A stretch of DNA of 35,945 nucleotides from Phytoactinopolyspora mesophila (GCF_010122465.1 NZ_WLZY01000019.1:1-35945); one strand, 5' to 3'; shown: positions 17,335 to 26,384, numbered from the stretch's first letter. A program made the numbers and translations. Notes: generated by a model from the sequence alone, not told the origin.

Positions 17335-17903
17335 TCCGTATCTCCTTCGACGGGATTGAGAGTCATCGGGCCTGACTTAGCCGCCGGGAAGTAGTCCTGA
17401 ACCTGCGGGGCGTCGCGCTTGTACACCATGAACGTGCGTTCCCACGTGACGCACTCGTCGCCGTCCTGGTTCAAGCCCCTGGTCCGGCAAGTCACAATGC
17501 CGGCATATGGTCTCGATTTCGATTCACGCTTGGCCAGCACAAGCGACTCCGCATATACAGTGTCGCCGACAAACAATGGGTGGGGCAGGTGGATGTGCTC
17601 CCATGAGAGATTGACGATGGCGTTTTGGCTAGTATCGCCGACACTCAAACCGAGCACCAGCGCGACAGTCAGGCCGGAATTGACGATAATCTTGCCGTAA
17701 GGCGCGCGGGCCGCGACCTCGGCATTGAAGTGGTTCTGGTTCGTGTTCATAGTCAGCAGGGTGAACCACGCATTGTCTGCCTCGTTGATGGTGCGGCCTA
17801 ACGGATGCTGGTAATGGTCTCCCACCTCAAAGTCCTCGTAGTAGCGCCCCTTCCAGCCTGCCTTTGCCCTGCCAGAGCTTCGACTCCCGGATTCCGCTGC
17901 CAT
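17331..17903 (-). CDS. MaoC-family hydratase (mesaconyl-CoA hydratase-like)
   Basis: A 190-residue single-domain hot-dog protein of the MaoC/R-hydratase type. The segment TMNTNQNHFNAEVA resembles the active-site stretch of mesaconyl-CoA and itaconyl-CoA hydratases. WERTFMVYKR near the C-terminus is also family-like. It would add water to an enoyl-CoA made by a CoA-transferase. ATG 17903 follows GGAGG at five bases; an in-frame ATG at 17939 lacks a site. Its stop overlaps the GGT start by four bases. A palindromic motif shared with the caiB upstream region lies at 17933-17951, about 30 bp before this start. Confidence 0.8.
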   Translation of the reverse strand: MAAESGSRSSGRAKAGWKGRYYEDFEVGDHYQHPLGRTINEADNAWFTLLTMNTNQNHFNAEVAARAPYGKIIVNSGLTVALVLGLSVGDTSQNAIVNLSWEHIHLPHPLFVGDTVYAESLVLAKRESKSRPYAGIVTCRTRGLNQDGDECVTWERTFMVYKRDAPQVQDYFPAAKSGPMTLNPVEGDTE

Positions 17904-17932
17904 GGCACCTCCAAGCCTAGGCTCGGTCACCC

Positions 17933-17951
17933 AAAACACTCGGAGTTTTCT
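17933..17951. promoter_or_regulatory. Candidate GntR operator, maoC side
   Basis: CAAAACACTCGGAGTTTTC is an imperfect palindrome centred on G17942, with seven of nine positions paired. It shares CTCGGAGTTTT exactly with the site before caiB (18815-18833). It lies between the divergent maoC and gntR genes. Confidence 0.45.
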
Positions 17952-18080
17952 GGTACATTAACGCCGTGGATGGAGCACCGTCAATGGATAATCATCCAAC
18001 CGATCGTGGAAGACAGGGACAATCATGTGCCTGCTCACCCGGGAGAATGACCGGATTTGAGCCCATCGAGGGATGACATC

Positions 18081-18818
18081 ATGCCGCCCGAAGAGGCTAA
18101 GGCCGGTAGCGGCACTCCCCCACTCCCGGCGTACGCAAAGCTGGCGGCCGAAATTCGTGATCAGATCGTCTCCGGAGCACTCAAACCTGGTGATCAGCTA
18201 CCTACCGAGCCTGAGCTTTCCTCCCGCTACAACGTCAGCCGGAACACGGCACGTGAGGCCATGCGAGTCCTCGCCAGCCAGGGCATGTTGCGAGTCAAAC
18301 GCGGTGTGAGCGGAGGACTCTTTGTCACCCACCCAGCACCGGATGAGATCAGCACATCCCTGCAGGCCAACATCGATCTCTTAACGGCCGGCGCCCAGCT
18401 CCCGGTGTCCGCGCTCGTCGAGGTGCGCGAAATGCTTGAGATACCGGCCGCCGAACTGGCCGCGCTCCGGCGGACTGACGAGGAGGTGGCTGTGATTCGC
18501 GCAACCCTCTTCAGACCTGACACCGTCGACACGTCCCTCATCTTCACCTACAACCGCGATTTCCATGCCGGACTGCTCGCCGCCCATAACCCTCTGCTCA
18601 CCCTTGTCGCGCAACCAGTCTTCAACATCCTCGAAGACCGCATTCTCCGTGACCGCGCGTCCGGTCGGTTCTGGCAACAGGTCGATCACGACCACCGAGA
18701 GATCCTGAGCTATGTCGAGGCTCGTGACCAGGCGGGCGCCCGGGAGGCAACCCGTGCCCATCTATGGAACCTCAAGAGCAACTACCCACGCCTTGACCGC
18801 GATAACATTGACGCTTAA
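18081..18818 (+). CDS. FadR-subfamily GntR transcriptional regulator
   Basis: A 245-residue regulator. The winged helix-turn-helix (about 20-90) shows the GntR signature LKPGDQLPTEPELSSRYNVS, then AREAMRVLASQGML. The C-terminal all-helical ligand domain (about 110-235) resembles the FCD type, which usually binds a carboxylate, often with a metal. It is divergent from maoC-ggt and 24 bp upstream of caiB. It therefore very likely controls both, with an acid substrate or its CoA ester as inducer. ATG 18081 has GAGGG eight bases before it; a TTG at 18057 is a weaker choice. Confidence 0.9.
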   Translation: MPPEEAKAGSGTPPLPAYAKLAAEIRDQIVSGALKPGDQLPTEPELSSRYNVSRNTAREAMRVLASQGMLRVKRGVSGGLFVTHPAPDEISTSLQANIDLLTAGAQLPVSALVEVREMLEIPAAELAALRRTDEEVAVIRATLFRPDTVDTSLIFTYNRDFHAGLLAAHNPLLTLVAQPVFNILEDRILRDRASGRFWQQVDHDHREILSYVEARDQAGAREATRAHLWNLKSNYPRLDRDNIDA

Positions 18819-18833
18819 ACCTCGGAGTTTTAC
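18815..18833. promoter_or_regulatory. Candidate GntR operator, caiB side
   Basis: The palindrome TAAACCTCGGAGTTTTA overlaps the gntR stop and ends about 10 bp before the caiB ATG. Seven of eight positions each side of the central G pair. The core CTCGGAGTTTT equals the site upstream of maoC. The gap is too short for a normal leader, so caiB may be read through from gntR or be nearly leaderless. Confidence 0.45.
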
Positions 18834-18842
18834 GCTTCAAAC

Positions 18843-20039
18843 ATGAAGCCACTCCAGGATGTTCGGATAATCAGCATCGAGCAGTACGGTGCTGGCCCCT
18901 ATGGCAGCCTGCACCTCGCAGATCTTGGCGCAGAAATCATCAAGATCGAAGACCCGAACAGCGGTGGCGACGTCGCCCGCTACATTCCCCCGTACGCCGA
19001 AGGAGAGGATTCCCTGTTTTTCGAAACCTTCAACCGCAATAAACGCTCGCTGTCCCTCGACATCCGCTCAGATGCCGGCCGCAAAGTATTCGAAGATCTC
19101 GTCCGTGTCAGTGACGCCGTGTACTCCAACCTTCGCGGCGATGTCCCCGCGGCACTCAAGCTCACCTATGCCGACCTCGACCACCTAAACCCGCGTATCG
19201 TGTGCTGTTCACTCTCTGGATATGGCCAGACCGGACCCCGCGCCGCCGACCCAGGATACGACTACCTCCTGCAGGGACTCGTTGGCTGGATGGACATCAC
19301 TGGCGAGCCCGCCGGCCCGCCGACCAAGACCGGACTGTCCGTCGTAGATTTCTCCGGCGGCCTTGCCGGCGCAATCGCCGTCCTGGCCGGAATCCACGCC
19401 GCAAGGCGCGACGGAGTTGGCATGGACTGCGACCTCAGTCTTTTCGAAGTCGCGCTGTCTATGCTCAGCTATCTCGCCACATGGCATCTCAACACCGGCC
19501 ATCAACCAGCTCGAACCCGCCACTCGGCACATCCCTCACTGGTTCCCTTCCAGAACTTCCAGACGAAGGACGCATGGATCGTCGTCGCCTGCGCTAAGGA
19601 GAAGTTCTGGCGCCTACTCACAAAAGCGATCGGTCGCACCGACCTTGCCAACGACGAGCGTTTTGCGACGTTCGCCGATCGCGCTCGCCGCGCACACGAG
19701 CTCACGCCAATCCTCGAAGCTGCCTTCCGAACAAGATCCAGCGCCGATTGGCTTGCCCGGCTTCACGATGCCGGTGTCCCCTGCGCACCCGTCAATACCG
19801 TCGCCGACGCCCTGAACGACGAACAGACCATCGCCCGCGGCGCCATCGTCAACGTGGACCACCCACGATGGGGAGCTGTTCAACAGCTCGCCTCGCCCGT
19901 GCACGTCGGACCACCAGACCCCAGGCATCGCCGCGCACCGCGACGCAACGAAGACTTCGAGTACATCGTCCGCGACCTTCTAGGCTACAAAGATGCCACT
20001 ATTACCGGCCTCACCACCGCTGGCGCCTTCGGGCAATAA
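18843..20039 (+). CDS. CaiB/BaiF (family III) CoA-transferase
   Basis: A 398-residue family III CoA-transferase, full length. Such enzymes move CoA between acids, with an Asp that forms the aspartyl-CoA intermediate; here this is the Asp of DPGYDYLLQG near 139-148. The N-terminal MKPLQDVRIISIEQYGAGP and GAEIIKIEDP blocks are typical. With the MaoC hydratase and CitE-type lyase nearby, it would activate a short dicarboxylic acid. It follows gntR by 24 bp. The only ribosome-like GGAG is about 15 bases before the ATG and lies inside the palindrome. It converges with asnB. Confidence 0.88.
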   Translation: MKPLQDVRIISIEQYGAGPYGSLHLADLGAEIIKIEDPNSGGDVARYIPPYAEGEDSLFFETFNRNKRSLSLDIRSDAGRKVFEDLVRVSDAVYSNLRGDVPAALKLTYADLDHLNPRIVCCSLSGYGQTGPRAADPGYDYLLQGLVGWMDITGEPAGPPTKTGLSVVDFSGGLAGAIAVLAGIHAARRDGVGMDCDLSLFEVALSMLSYLATWHLNTGHQPARTRHSAHPSLVPFQNFQTKDAWIVVACAKEKFWRLLTKAIGRTDLANDERFATFADRARRAHELTPILEAAFRTRSSADWLARLHDAGVPCAPVNTVADALNDEQTIARGAIVNVDHPRWGAVQQLASPVHVGPPDPRHRRAPRRNEDFEYIVRDLLGYKDATITGLTTAGAFGQ

Positions 20040-20085
20040 GTAGCCGGCGCGGACGCACACAAACTGCACCGTCGATTCAAGGCTC

Positions 20086-21924
20086 TTACGGTAAGACTAG
20101 CTTAGGCTTGTAGATTTCTAGCCAATGGTACAGATCCAGGACCGAGTTAATACCCGCCTTGACACCGCTCGGTATATCGCCATCCGCACTCGTCGCCTTA
20201 GATAGCCAGCTATGGTCGACCAGGTCGAAAACTAGGGCGCCTGGTTCGGCAACGATGTCGCGCGCCTGTTGTTGCAGAATCTTCACGTATGCCGAATCCT
20301 GCGTGAGCGGATATCCGCTCTTTACACGGTTGGAAATCGATTCAGGCACTACGTGCTTTGTGGCATGCCTGAGCAGACTCTTCTCCCTCCCATCAAATCT
20401 CTTAAGCCTCCAAGGAGTATTGTACACATACTCGACGAGTCTATGATCGCAAAATGGAACTCGCACTTCTAAACTCGTGGCCATCGACATCCGATCTTTA
20501 CGGTCAAGCAGTGTGCGGACAAATCGCGTCAGATGCAGATAGCACGCCGTGCGCATGTTCTGTTCCAGTTCATCGGCGTCATCGAGGTGGTCCACACTCG
20601 TCGCGGCGCTAGAATATTGGTCAGCTATATAGGTGGGTATATCAAGAGAATTCCGCAGGTCCGGATGTAACCACGCCAACGGATCGGTCATTCTCGATTT
20701 GGACATGGCCATCCACGGAAAGGTCTTCGAATTCTGAACCAAGTCCTCGCTGAACCAGGGGTAGCCACCAAATACCTCATCCGCCGACTCTCCAGATAGC
20801 GCCACGGTCGAGGTTGTACGTATGGATTTGAACAGCAAGTACAGCGAAGTGTCCAGGTCACCCCAGCCATTAGGCGCATCTCGGGCCTGAATTGTTGCGC
20901 GCCGAACCTCGAGGTCGGCCACCATGGACGAATCAAGCATTACATTCCGATGGCGTGAACCAACATGGTTCACCATATCTCGGACGTACGGTGCGTCAGG
21001 TGATAGACGGACCGATGTAGGTCTGAAGTTCGCTTCATAACCGTCGAAGTCGACCGAGAACGTCCGTAGTTCCTCACCTTGCTCGGCCAGGTGCAGCGCA
21101 GCAAGACCGGTGATCGCGCTCGAGTCAAGTCCACCGGACAGGAGGACACACCGAGGCACGTCCGCCACAAGTTGACGATGGACAACGTCTGCCATGAGCT
21201 CACGTATACGGTTGACTGTAGCCAATCGGTCATCATGATGCTCTAACGCCTTGAGTCGCCAGTACGTATGTGTTCGCGTACCGGCGGGGGTGACGGTGAC
21301 GGTCGTTCCCGGCTCGACTTCGGCCACGTTCTTCCACGGCGAACAACCTGGAGCCTTCGTCGAGGCCAACATCTCACGCAGACCGTCAGCGTCGACCGCT
21401 TTTGACGCGAGCGGATTGGCGAAAATGGCCTTCGGCTCAGATCCGAACAACAAGCCGTCACCTGTCGTATAGTAATACAGCGGTTTAATCCCCATCCTAT
21501 CGCGAACCAAAACCAGCTTTGCGTCACGCTCGTCCCAGATCGCAAATGCGAACATGCCATTCAGATACTCAGCGACAGACTCGCCCCATTCGATGTATCC
21601 GTTCAATGCGACTTCGGTGTCGCACTGAGTCTTGAAGACATGTCCGCGGCCGATCAGGTCTTCGCGCAGCTCAGTAAAGTTATATATTTCACCCGAATAG
21701 CTTATAGCAACCGCACCACCCGAGGTTTCGGCGATCATAGGCTGACGGCCACCTATAGGATCTATCACTGCCAACCGGCGATGACCGAGCGCAACGTGCT
21801 CACGTATCCACACACCATAGCCATCTGGGCCGCGACTGACCATAGTGTGAGTCATTCGCTCAACAATATTTCGGAACCCTCGGAGGTCAGCGCCATAAGA
21901 AACCCATCCAGTGATGCCGCACAC
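20086..21924 (-). CDS. Asparagine synthetase B-type glutamine amidotransferase
   Basis: A 612-residue class II amidotransferase. Translation from GTG 21924 gives Cys2 as the N-terminal nucleophile (CGITGWVS) after removal of Met. GAGGTG stands before it, which decides against the longer GTG at 21969. The glutaminase domain (1-~210) supplies ammonia. The ATP-pyrophosphatase domain has LSGGLDSSAI, adenylates a carboxylate and forms an amide. It follows the CitE-type gene by 44 bp in the same direction. In accessory clusters such enzymes often amidate substrates other than aspartate, so the gene symbol asnB is not assigned. Confidence 0.9.
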   Translation of the reverse strand: MCGITGWVSYGADLRGFRNIVERMTHTMVSRGPDGYGVWIREHVALGHRRLAVIDPIGGRQPMIAETSGGAVAISYSGEIYNFTELREDLIGRGHVFKTQCDTEVALNGYIEWGESVAEYLNGMFAFAIWDERDAKLVLVRDRMGIKPLYYYTTGDGLLFGSEPKAIFANPLASKAVDADGLREMLASTKAPGCSPWKNVAEVEPGTTVTVTPAGTRTHTYWRLKALEHHDDRLATVNRIRELMADVVHRQLVADVPRCVLLSGGLDSSAITGLAALHLAEQGEELRTFSVDFDGYEANFRPTSVRLSPDAPYVRDMVNHVGSRHRNVMLDSSMVADLEVRRATIQARDAPNGWGDLDTSLYLLFKSIRTTSTVALSGESADEVFGGYPWFSEDLVQNSKTFPWMAMSKSRMTDPLAWLHPDLRNSLDIPTYIADQYSSAATSVDHLDDADELEQNMRTACYLHLTRFVRTLLDRKDRMSMATSLEVRVPFCDHRLVEYVYNTPWRLKRFDGREKSLLRHATKHVVPESISNRVKSGYPLTQDSAYVKILQQQARDIVAEPGALVFDLVDHSWLSKATSADGDIPSGVKAGINSVLDLYHWLEIYKPKLVLP

Positions 21925-21968
21925 GCTTTCACCTCGCTGATTGACGTCCAACTTGCACGCGAGCTGCA

Positions 21969-22790
21969 CTAGTAGGGCGAACGGCCGCCCGCACGGGAAA
22001 GTAGCGTTCGCGCTCGCTCTACGATGGGCTTCCCCACGACTTCATTGTCAAATGATCCAACCGATCCGTCTCCTGCGGCCGCCAAGACCTGCTGTGCCCA
22101 GTGAATCTCCGCGGCGGACGGTGTGAAAACAGCATTAACAATGGGCACTTGCCGTGGATGAATGCAAAGCTTTCCAGTGAATCCATAGCTCGCCGCATGC
22201 TCAGCCTCGATTGTCAGATTCTTGTCTTCAACCAAGGCCGTCATAACTCCATCGATCGGCGGCGCTATGCATGACGCCGCCGACGCAAGAACAATTTGGC
22301 ATCGCGCGAAACTAAGCGCAGATAGGTCCGCGTGATCGATTCCCAATTCTCGCCCAAGGTCCGCGTTCCCGAAGACAGCCCTAGTCACGCCCGGCTCCGA
22401 GCATATTTCTCGAGCTCGAAGAATCCCTTCAGCGGTCTCTAATAGCGGGAGCACGGTGGATCCAGACGGCAGGCGACGCATAAGGTCTGCGACCTGTGCC
22501 GAGTTCGTAATCTTCGGTTGCATCACGCTGCATGGTCTGCCCGCCAGTGCTGCGACATCGTCCTCGTGCCACGGCGTGCCCGCTGCGTTAATTCGGACAA
22601 TACCCACACCGCCCTCCGCAAACCAGCACCGTATGTGTTTACGCGCTTCGGCCTTCTTCTCGGGCGCCACTGCGTCTTCGATATCCAGAACAACGCCATC
22701 GGCTCCGCTTGCGACGGCCTTCTCGAAGCGATCTGGCCGATCGCCGGGCACAAAGAGCAGTGAACGTGCGCGAGCAATGAAGTCCCACAT
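21969..22790 (-). CDS. HpcH/HpaI-CitE family lyase (citramalyl/malyl-CoA lyase-like)
   Basis: A 273-residue CitE-type protein. SLLFVPGDRPDRFEKA opens the barrel, followed by VVLDIEDAVAPEKK and PLLETAEGIL with a metal-binding Glu. NADLGRELG carries the second metal-binding acid. These Mg-dependent enzymes split or join 3-hydroxy acyl-CoAs, for example citramalyl-CoA to acetyl-CoA and pyruvate. Upstream of a hydratase product this would complete a C5 acid route. ATG 22790 lies nine bases after GAGGG. The ATG at 22799 directly abuts that site and is unlikely. Confidence 0.87.
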   Translation of the reverse strand: MWDFIARARSLLFVPGDRPDRFEKAVASGADGVVLDIEDAVAPEKKAEARKHIRCWFAEGGVGIVRINAAGTPWHEDDVAALAGRPCSVMQPKITNSAQVADLMRRLPSGSTVLPLLETAEGILRAREICSEPGVTRAVFGNADLGRELGIDHADLSALSFARCQIVLASAASCIAPPIDGVMTALVEDKNLTIEAEHAASYGFTGKLCIHPRQVPIVNAVFTPSAAEIHWAQQVLAAAGDGSVGSFDNEVVGKPIVERARTLLSRAGGRSPY

Positions 22791-23341
22791 ACAAGTCATC
22801 CCTCTATCTCAGAAGGTCTCGGTGGCCGACGCTGGCGTATCCCACCGCTCGCTTGCCATCCTGGCCTCACGCCCTGCTCACCTGACAGGGGGCGAGTTCC
22901 CGCTCTCCGGCCGTGACGAACCAAGAGTTTGTGCGTCGCCGGCAGACCGAGAGAGCCGGGTCTTTACCACATCACGCCGCTGGCAGAGTCGAACCTCGTT
23001 CGCAGTTGGGCTGATGGGGCCGGCCGGACTCCGGTGTCAGCGCCCAGGCTGCGGCGAAAACAGGCACCCTTATTTCTTAAACACCAGTCTAATATCGTCT
23101 CTCCCATGGTGCGTAGCAAAGGCTGCATCGATCTTGCCTGGGACAGCAGCCTCGCTGTACGGCTCCCATCGATGTTGGCATGGTTGTCAACGATCTCTCA
23201 ATACTACTCTCTAGGCTGCGGGTGAATTCCTAACCATCTCAGCCATGCGATGGGCGAATGTATGAATCAGAGATCCTACGCAAGGCGCCCAGAGATAACG
23301 CCGGGACCTGCCATCTTTCAGGGAGAACCGAGACTTGCGCG
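22791..23341. other. 551-bp divergent gap between the CitE-type and Eis-type genes
   Basis: It must carry promoters for the citE-asnB operon (minus) and the acetyltransferase (plus). I found no gene with family features in it. Base composition in the middle (22850-23050) is higher in GC than in the genes either side, which may mark inserted or decayed DNA. Confidence 0.45.
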
Positions 23342-24547
23342 ATGAGTGACATTACAATCCGTCCACTGCACGTTCATGAACAACGCGAGGCTTACGAGCT
23401 CGCGATGCGCGCTTACCATCTATCGCCTACCGACAGCGGATGGAAACGTTGGCTCGAGCCACTTAGCGCTGATCGCCGTTTTGGTGCCTTCCTGCATGGC
23501 ACTTTGGCAGGCGTAATCAGCGCATTCTCCACAGAACTCACGGTGCCAGGAGGGCGTACTCTCACTGTAGCTGCAACCGGTGGCGCCGCTGTACGCGCTG
23601 ATTACAGCCGGCGGGGCGTGTTAACCGCCCTGATGCAAGAACAGTTGCGAGACTGCGCCGAACGCGGCGAGAAGGCGACCTACGGCTGGGGCCCCACAAG
23701 CGCCACCCTCTACGGCCGCTATGGCAGCGGTATAGCAACAAACTCGAAGAATGTTCACATCACGTCCCGGAACGCAATATTTCGCAATGATACACCCACC
23801 GGGGGTGCAGTGCGCATGCTACGCAACTCGGACGCTATTCCACTGATTCAAGAGATATACCAGTCAGCCGCCTCATATCGGCCGGGCATGATAAGACGTC
23901 CGACCGGATTGTGGCCTGACGACCTCGGATCCACATCTTCCGAGCATAACGTCGCCGTGCATACCGGCCCGCAGGGGGACGATGGATTCGTCTTGTACCG
24001 TCCGGTCAATTTCTCCCACGACGGCCCTAACCTTCAAGCCGACCTATTTGTCGACGACTTGCACACAACAAACCCACACGCCATGAGCGACCTCTGGCGT
24101 TTTCTGACAAGTATCGATCTGACCTCAGAAATCTACGCACCGATGCGGCCGATCGACGAATTCATCGATCTAATGTTGATCGATCCGCGACAGTATCGTG
24201 TAGGCGAGGTACAAGATCACACCCTATTGCGCATCCTCGACGTTCTCGAAGCATTGGCCGCGCGATCATACCGACGGGCTAAGCCCGTTGTGATGGGTAT
24301 TGTAGATCGATTGTTCCCTGAAAACGATGGGAACTATCGAATTAGTTCGCAGGGAGTTGAGCGAACAGGTCACGCTGCGCAGGTTCGTATGGGCGTAGAA
24401 ACGCTAGCCATGATCTATCTAGGAGCGTGGTCTCCCAGCACCCTAGCAATTGCCGGGCGGATCAACGTGCTCGATGCCGAAGCAATATCGGCTGCCGACG
24501 AGCTCTTTCGACCCACAACTGCGCCGTGGTGTGGCACGTCCTTCTAA
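23342..24547 (+). CDS. Eis-type GNAT N-acetyltransferase
   Basis: A 401-residue protein with the Eis architecture: an N-terminal GNAT domain (ADYSRRGVLTALM as the acetyl-CoA loop; LYGRYGSG), a second GNAT-like domain and a C-terminal SCP2-like domain. It ends exactly in WCGTSF. In Eis enzymes the carboxylate of the terminal Phe acts as catalytic base, so the active end appears intact. Known members acetylate aminoglycosides, lysine or polyamine-like amines. ATG 23342 aligns with the family start; an in-frame ATG at 23258 would add residues with no match. It could protect the host from, or modify, an amine in the same pathway. Confidence 0.88.
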   Translation: MSDITIRPLHVHEQREAYELAMRAYHLSPTDSGWKRWLEPLSADRRFGAFLHGTLAGVISAFSTELTVPGGRTLTVAATGGAAVRADYSRRGVLTALMQEQLRDCAERGEKATYGWGPTSATLYGRYGSGIATNSKNVHITSRNAIFRNDTPTGGAVRMLRNSDAIPLIQEIYQSAASYRPGMIRRPTGLWPDDLGSTSSEHNVAVHTGPQGDDGFVLYRPVNFSHDGPNLQADLFVDDLHTTNPHAMSDLWRFLTSIDLTSEIYAPMRPIDEFIDLMLIDPRQYRVGEVQDHTLLRILDVLEALAARSYRRAKPVVMGIVDRLFPENDGNYRISSQGVERTGHAAQVRMGVETLAMIYLGAWSPSTLAIAGRINVLDAEAISAADELFRPTTAPWCGTSF

Positions 24548-25266
24548 CCAACGTCCGGCGCTCCTTGTGGCGATCGGCACGGAGCTGCGCGGGCCGGGCA
24601 CCGTCGGAGCAAGCACACAGCAAGCGCTGCTTGACCGAGTTGAGCCACCCTGGTGCGAATCTGCGGCGCGGGTCTTGATCGCTTCGCGCACAGTGTGGAT
24701 GTCGGCCGGTAGCGGATCAACGGCGGTGATGGTTATGGACGGAGACGAGACGATCGAACGTGAGCAAGGTCAGGTGACACAGGCGAAGCAGCGGCCTCGG
24801 CTGGATCTGTTGCGGATGGGACGCCTGCCTGAGGCGTACGTGGCACCGCCTGCGTTGTGTGAGCTCGGCGCGAGCAGGTGCGGCACCGCGCCAAGTTGGT
24901 GACGCTGCGCCCTGCGAGCCGGGCCAAGACTCCGGCGTCAGCGCAGGCCCGGACGCGGTCGTGACGCTCCATGCCCCACCCAGCGCGGGCGAAGGGATGA
25001 CCGCAGCCAGCCTGCCTCCGGTAACTACCGGTCCGGACCCTGGAGACAACACGACCACCCGAACAAGCACCGAACGCTTTCTCAAACGAAGGGGGAGCCC
25101 CCACTCTGCCTCGTTCGACACTTGATTGGCGTGCGCCAGGCGCGGCGCCGGAGTCGACGTCAAGACCTACGGCCGCGAAGCCGTCGGCCCTAGCGGGCCG
25201 ATCCTTGACCCCCGACGCCTCAGGCCAGCGCGCCCACAAACGGCGACGGAAGAGGCAAACGACGAG
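24548..25266. other. 719-bp gap with transposase debris
   Basis: It lies between the acetyltransferase and IS copy 2. The one recognisable part is an IS110-type fragment around 24770-24935 (plus). Overlapping open frames on both strands look like GC-rich shadow frames rather than genes. Confidence 0.5.
24770..24935 (+). pseudogene. IS110-family transposase fragment
   Basis: LDLLRMGRLPEAYVAPPALC is followed, after a one-base shift, by REQVRHRAKLVTLR. This is the conserved middle block of IS110/IS116 transposases (typically LPEAYVAPP-RELRELVRHRAKL). The upstream DEDD residues and the downstream C-terminal domain are not recognisable, and stops follow. It is a short relic of a third element type in the island. 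Confidence 0.6.
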
Positions 25267-25276
25267 GACAACCCCT
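25267..25276. repeat. 10-bp target-site duplication, left of IS copy 2
   Basis: GACAACCCCT precedes the left terminal repeat and recurs exactly at 26385-26394. Confidence 0.93.
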
Positions 25277-26384
25277 CAGGGCCTCGGCAAGGTCGGGATG
25301 TCAGCTGGTCAGGAGTAGATTCACAGGCTTGAGCGGATACCAGGCGTGATGTCGGAGTGCTTGGGCGATGTTGGTGGCGCCGGCGAGGCGGTGCAGGCTG
25401 ATCGCGAGGTTGCGTAGCGAGGCCATGGTCTGCGGGCCGTTGCTGGCACGGATCTGAGAGCGATCTTCGTCGTAGGCCATATCGCGGACCCAGTGCAGAC
25501 GATTCTCTATGTACGCAGGTATGAAGCGAACTCGGCCGGCGTGACGTCGGTGACGTCGAGAGAAGTGACGGCGTAGACGATCTCGGTGCTGTACCTCTTC
25601 TCGTTCTTCTTGCGTCGCTTGCGCACGATCTGGATGGCCAGGCGAGCGTGCGGGAACACGATCCCGGCAGCAATGGTGACGATCTTGATGCTGCGCTTCT
25701 CCACCCGTCCATGCGCCTTGGTGGTGTCGGTGTGCGCGACCGGGACGTCCTTCCAGGGCAGCTCGGCCAGCTGGGCGTACAGCTCCGGCTGGTTCCGGAT
25801 GACGGTGAGCAGGTAGTGCGCGCCGCCTCGTTCGAGCACCATGTAGTCGGCATGAGACCGCTGCGCGTGGAGGGCATCGGCCGTGAGGACGGCGCTCTCG
25901 AGGTCATCGATGGTGTCCAGCAGCTGCGAGAAACATTGAGATCTCGTTGGTCGTCGTCGCCACGTGACGCTGCGCCAGTACGACGCCGTGACCAGTATCG
26001 ATCGCCGCGAGCAGATGCACACGGCGCTCACCGTCGGCGCCGACACGAGCACCGCGCAGGCTCTTGCCGTCCACCGCGACCGACACACGATCGCGGCGAC
26101 GGGGTGGCGCACACCGCGTCGTTTGCGTGGGTCCGGCACCGCGGCCAGCACATCCACCAAACCACCCAGAGCGCGGCAGCGATCGACAGCGCTCACCAGG
26201 TGGTCAACTGCAGGATGGATCGGCGATGACGTGAACGCAGGCATGGCTCCTCGTCGATGATCATTAGGCGCAAGGAACCTTCATGATCACCACAGGAGTC
26301 ACGCCTGCCCCAGCATTCTCACCCGCGTGTCGCCCACATCACCGCAGATCAGCCCCGAGCACCGACGATTTTGCCGAGGCCCTG
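25277..26384 (-). mobile_element. ISAs1-family insertion sequence, copy 2 (non-autonomous)
   Basis: An 1108-bp copy of the element at 111-1218, offset by exactly 25166 bp, in the same orientation and with its own 10-bp duplication. No difference was seen over the first ~1087 bp, including the transposase lesions. The right end differs: four substitutions fall in 26364-26370 (GACGATT in place of CGCGACC), so its right repeat matches the left one at 17 of 19 positions only. Confidence 0.93.
25301..26244 (-). pseudogene. ISAs1-family transposase, frameshifted and internally deleted (copy 2)
   Basis: It is the same as the transposase relic of copy 1, with the deletion/shift before VAVDGKSLRGA, the extra T before QLLDTIDDL and the stop before IENRLHWVRD all retained. 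The shared lesions show that the broken form itself was copied. Confidence 0.9.

Noticed and set aside
24717-25239. Long minus-strand open frames before IS copy 2
   Set aside because: Low-complexity, Arg/Ala/Gly-rich translations with no motifs, overlapping an IS110-type fragment on the other strand.
111-26384. A composite transposon made of the two ISAs1 copies and the DNA between them
   Set aside because: Each copy has its own perfect 10-bp duplication. The left flank of copy 1 and the right flank of copy 2 do not match, so the copies inserted one by one.
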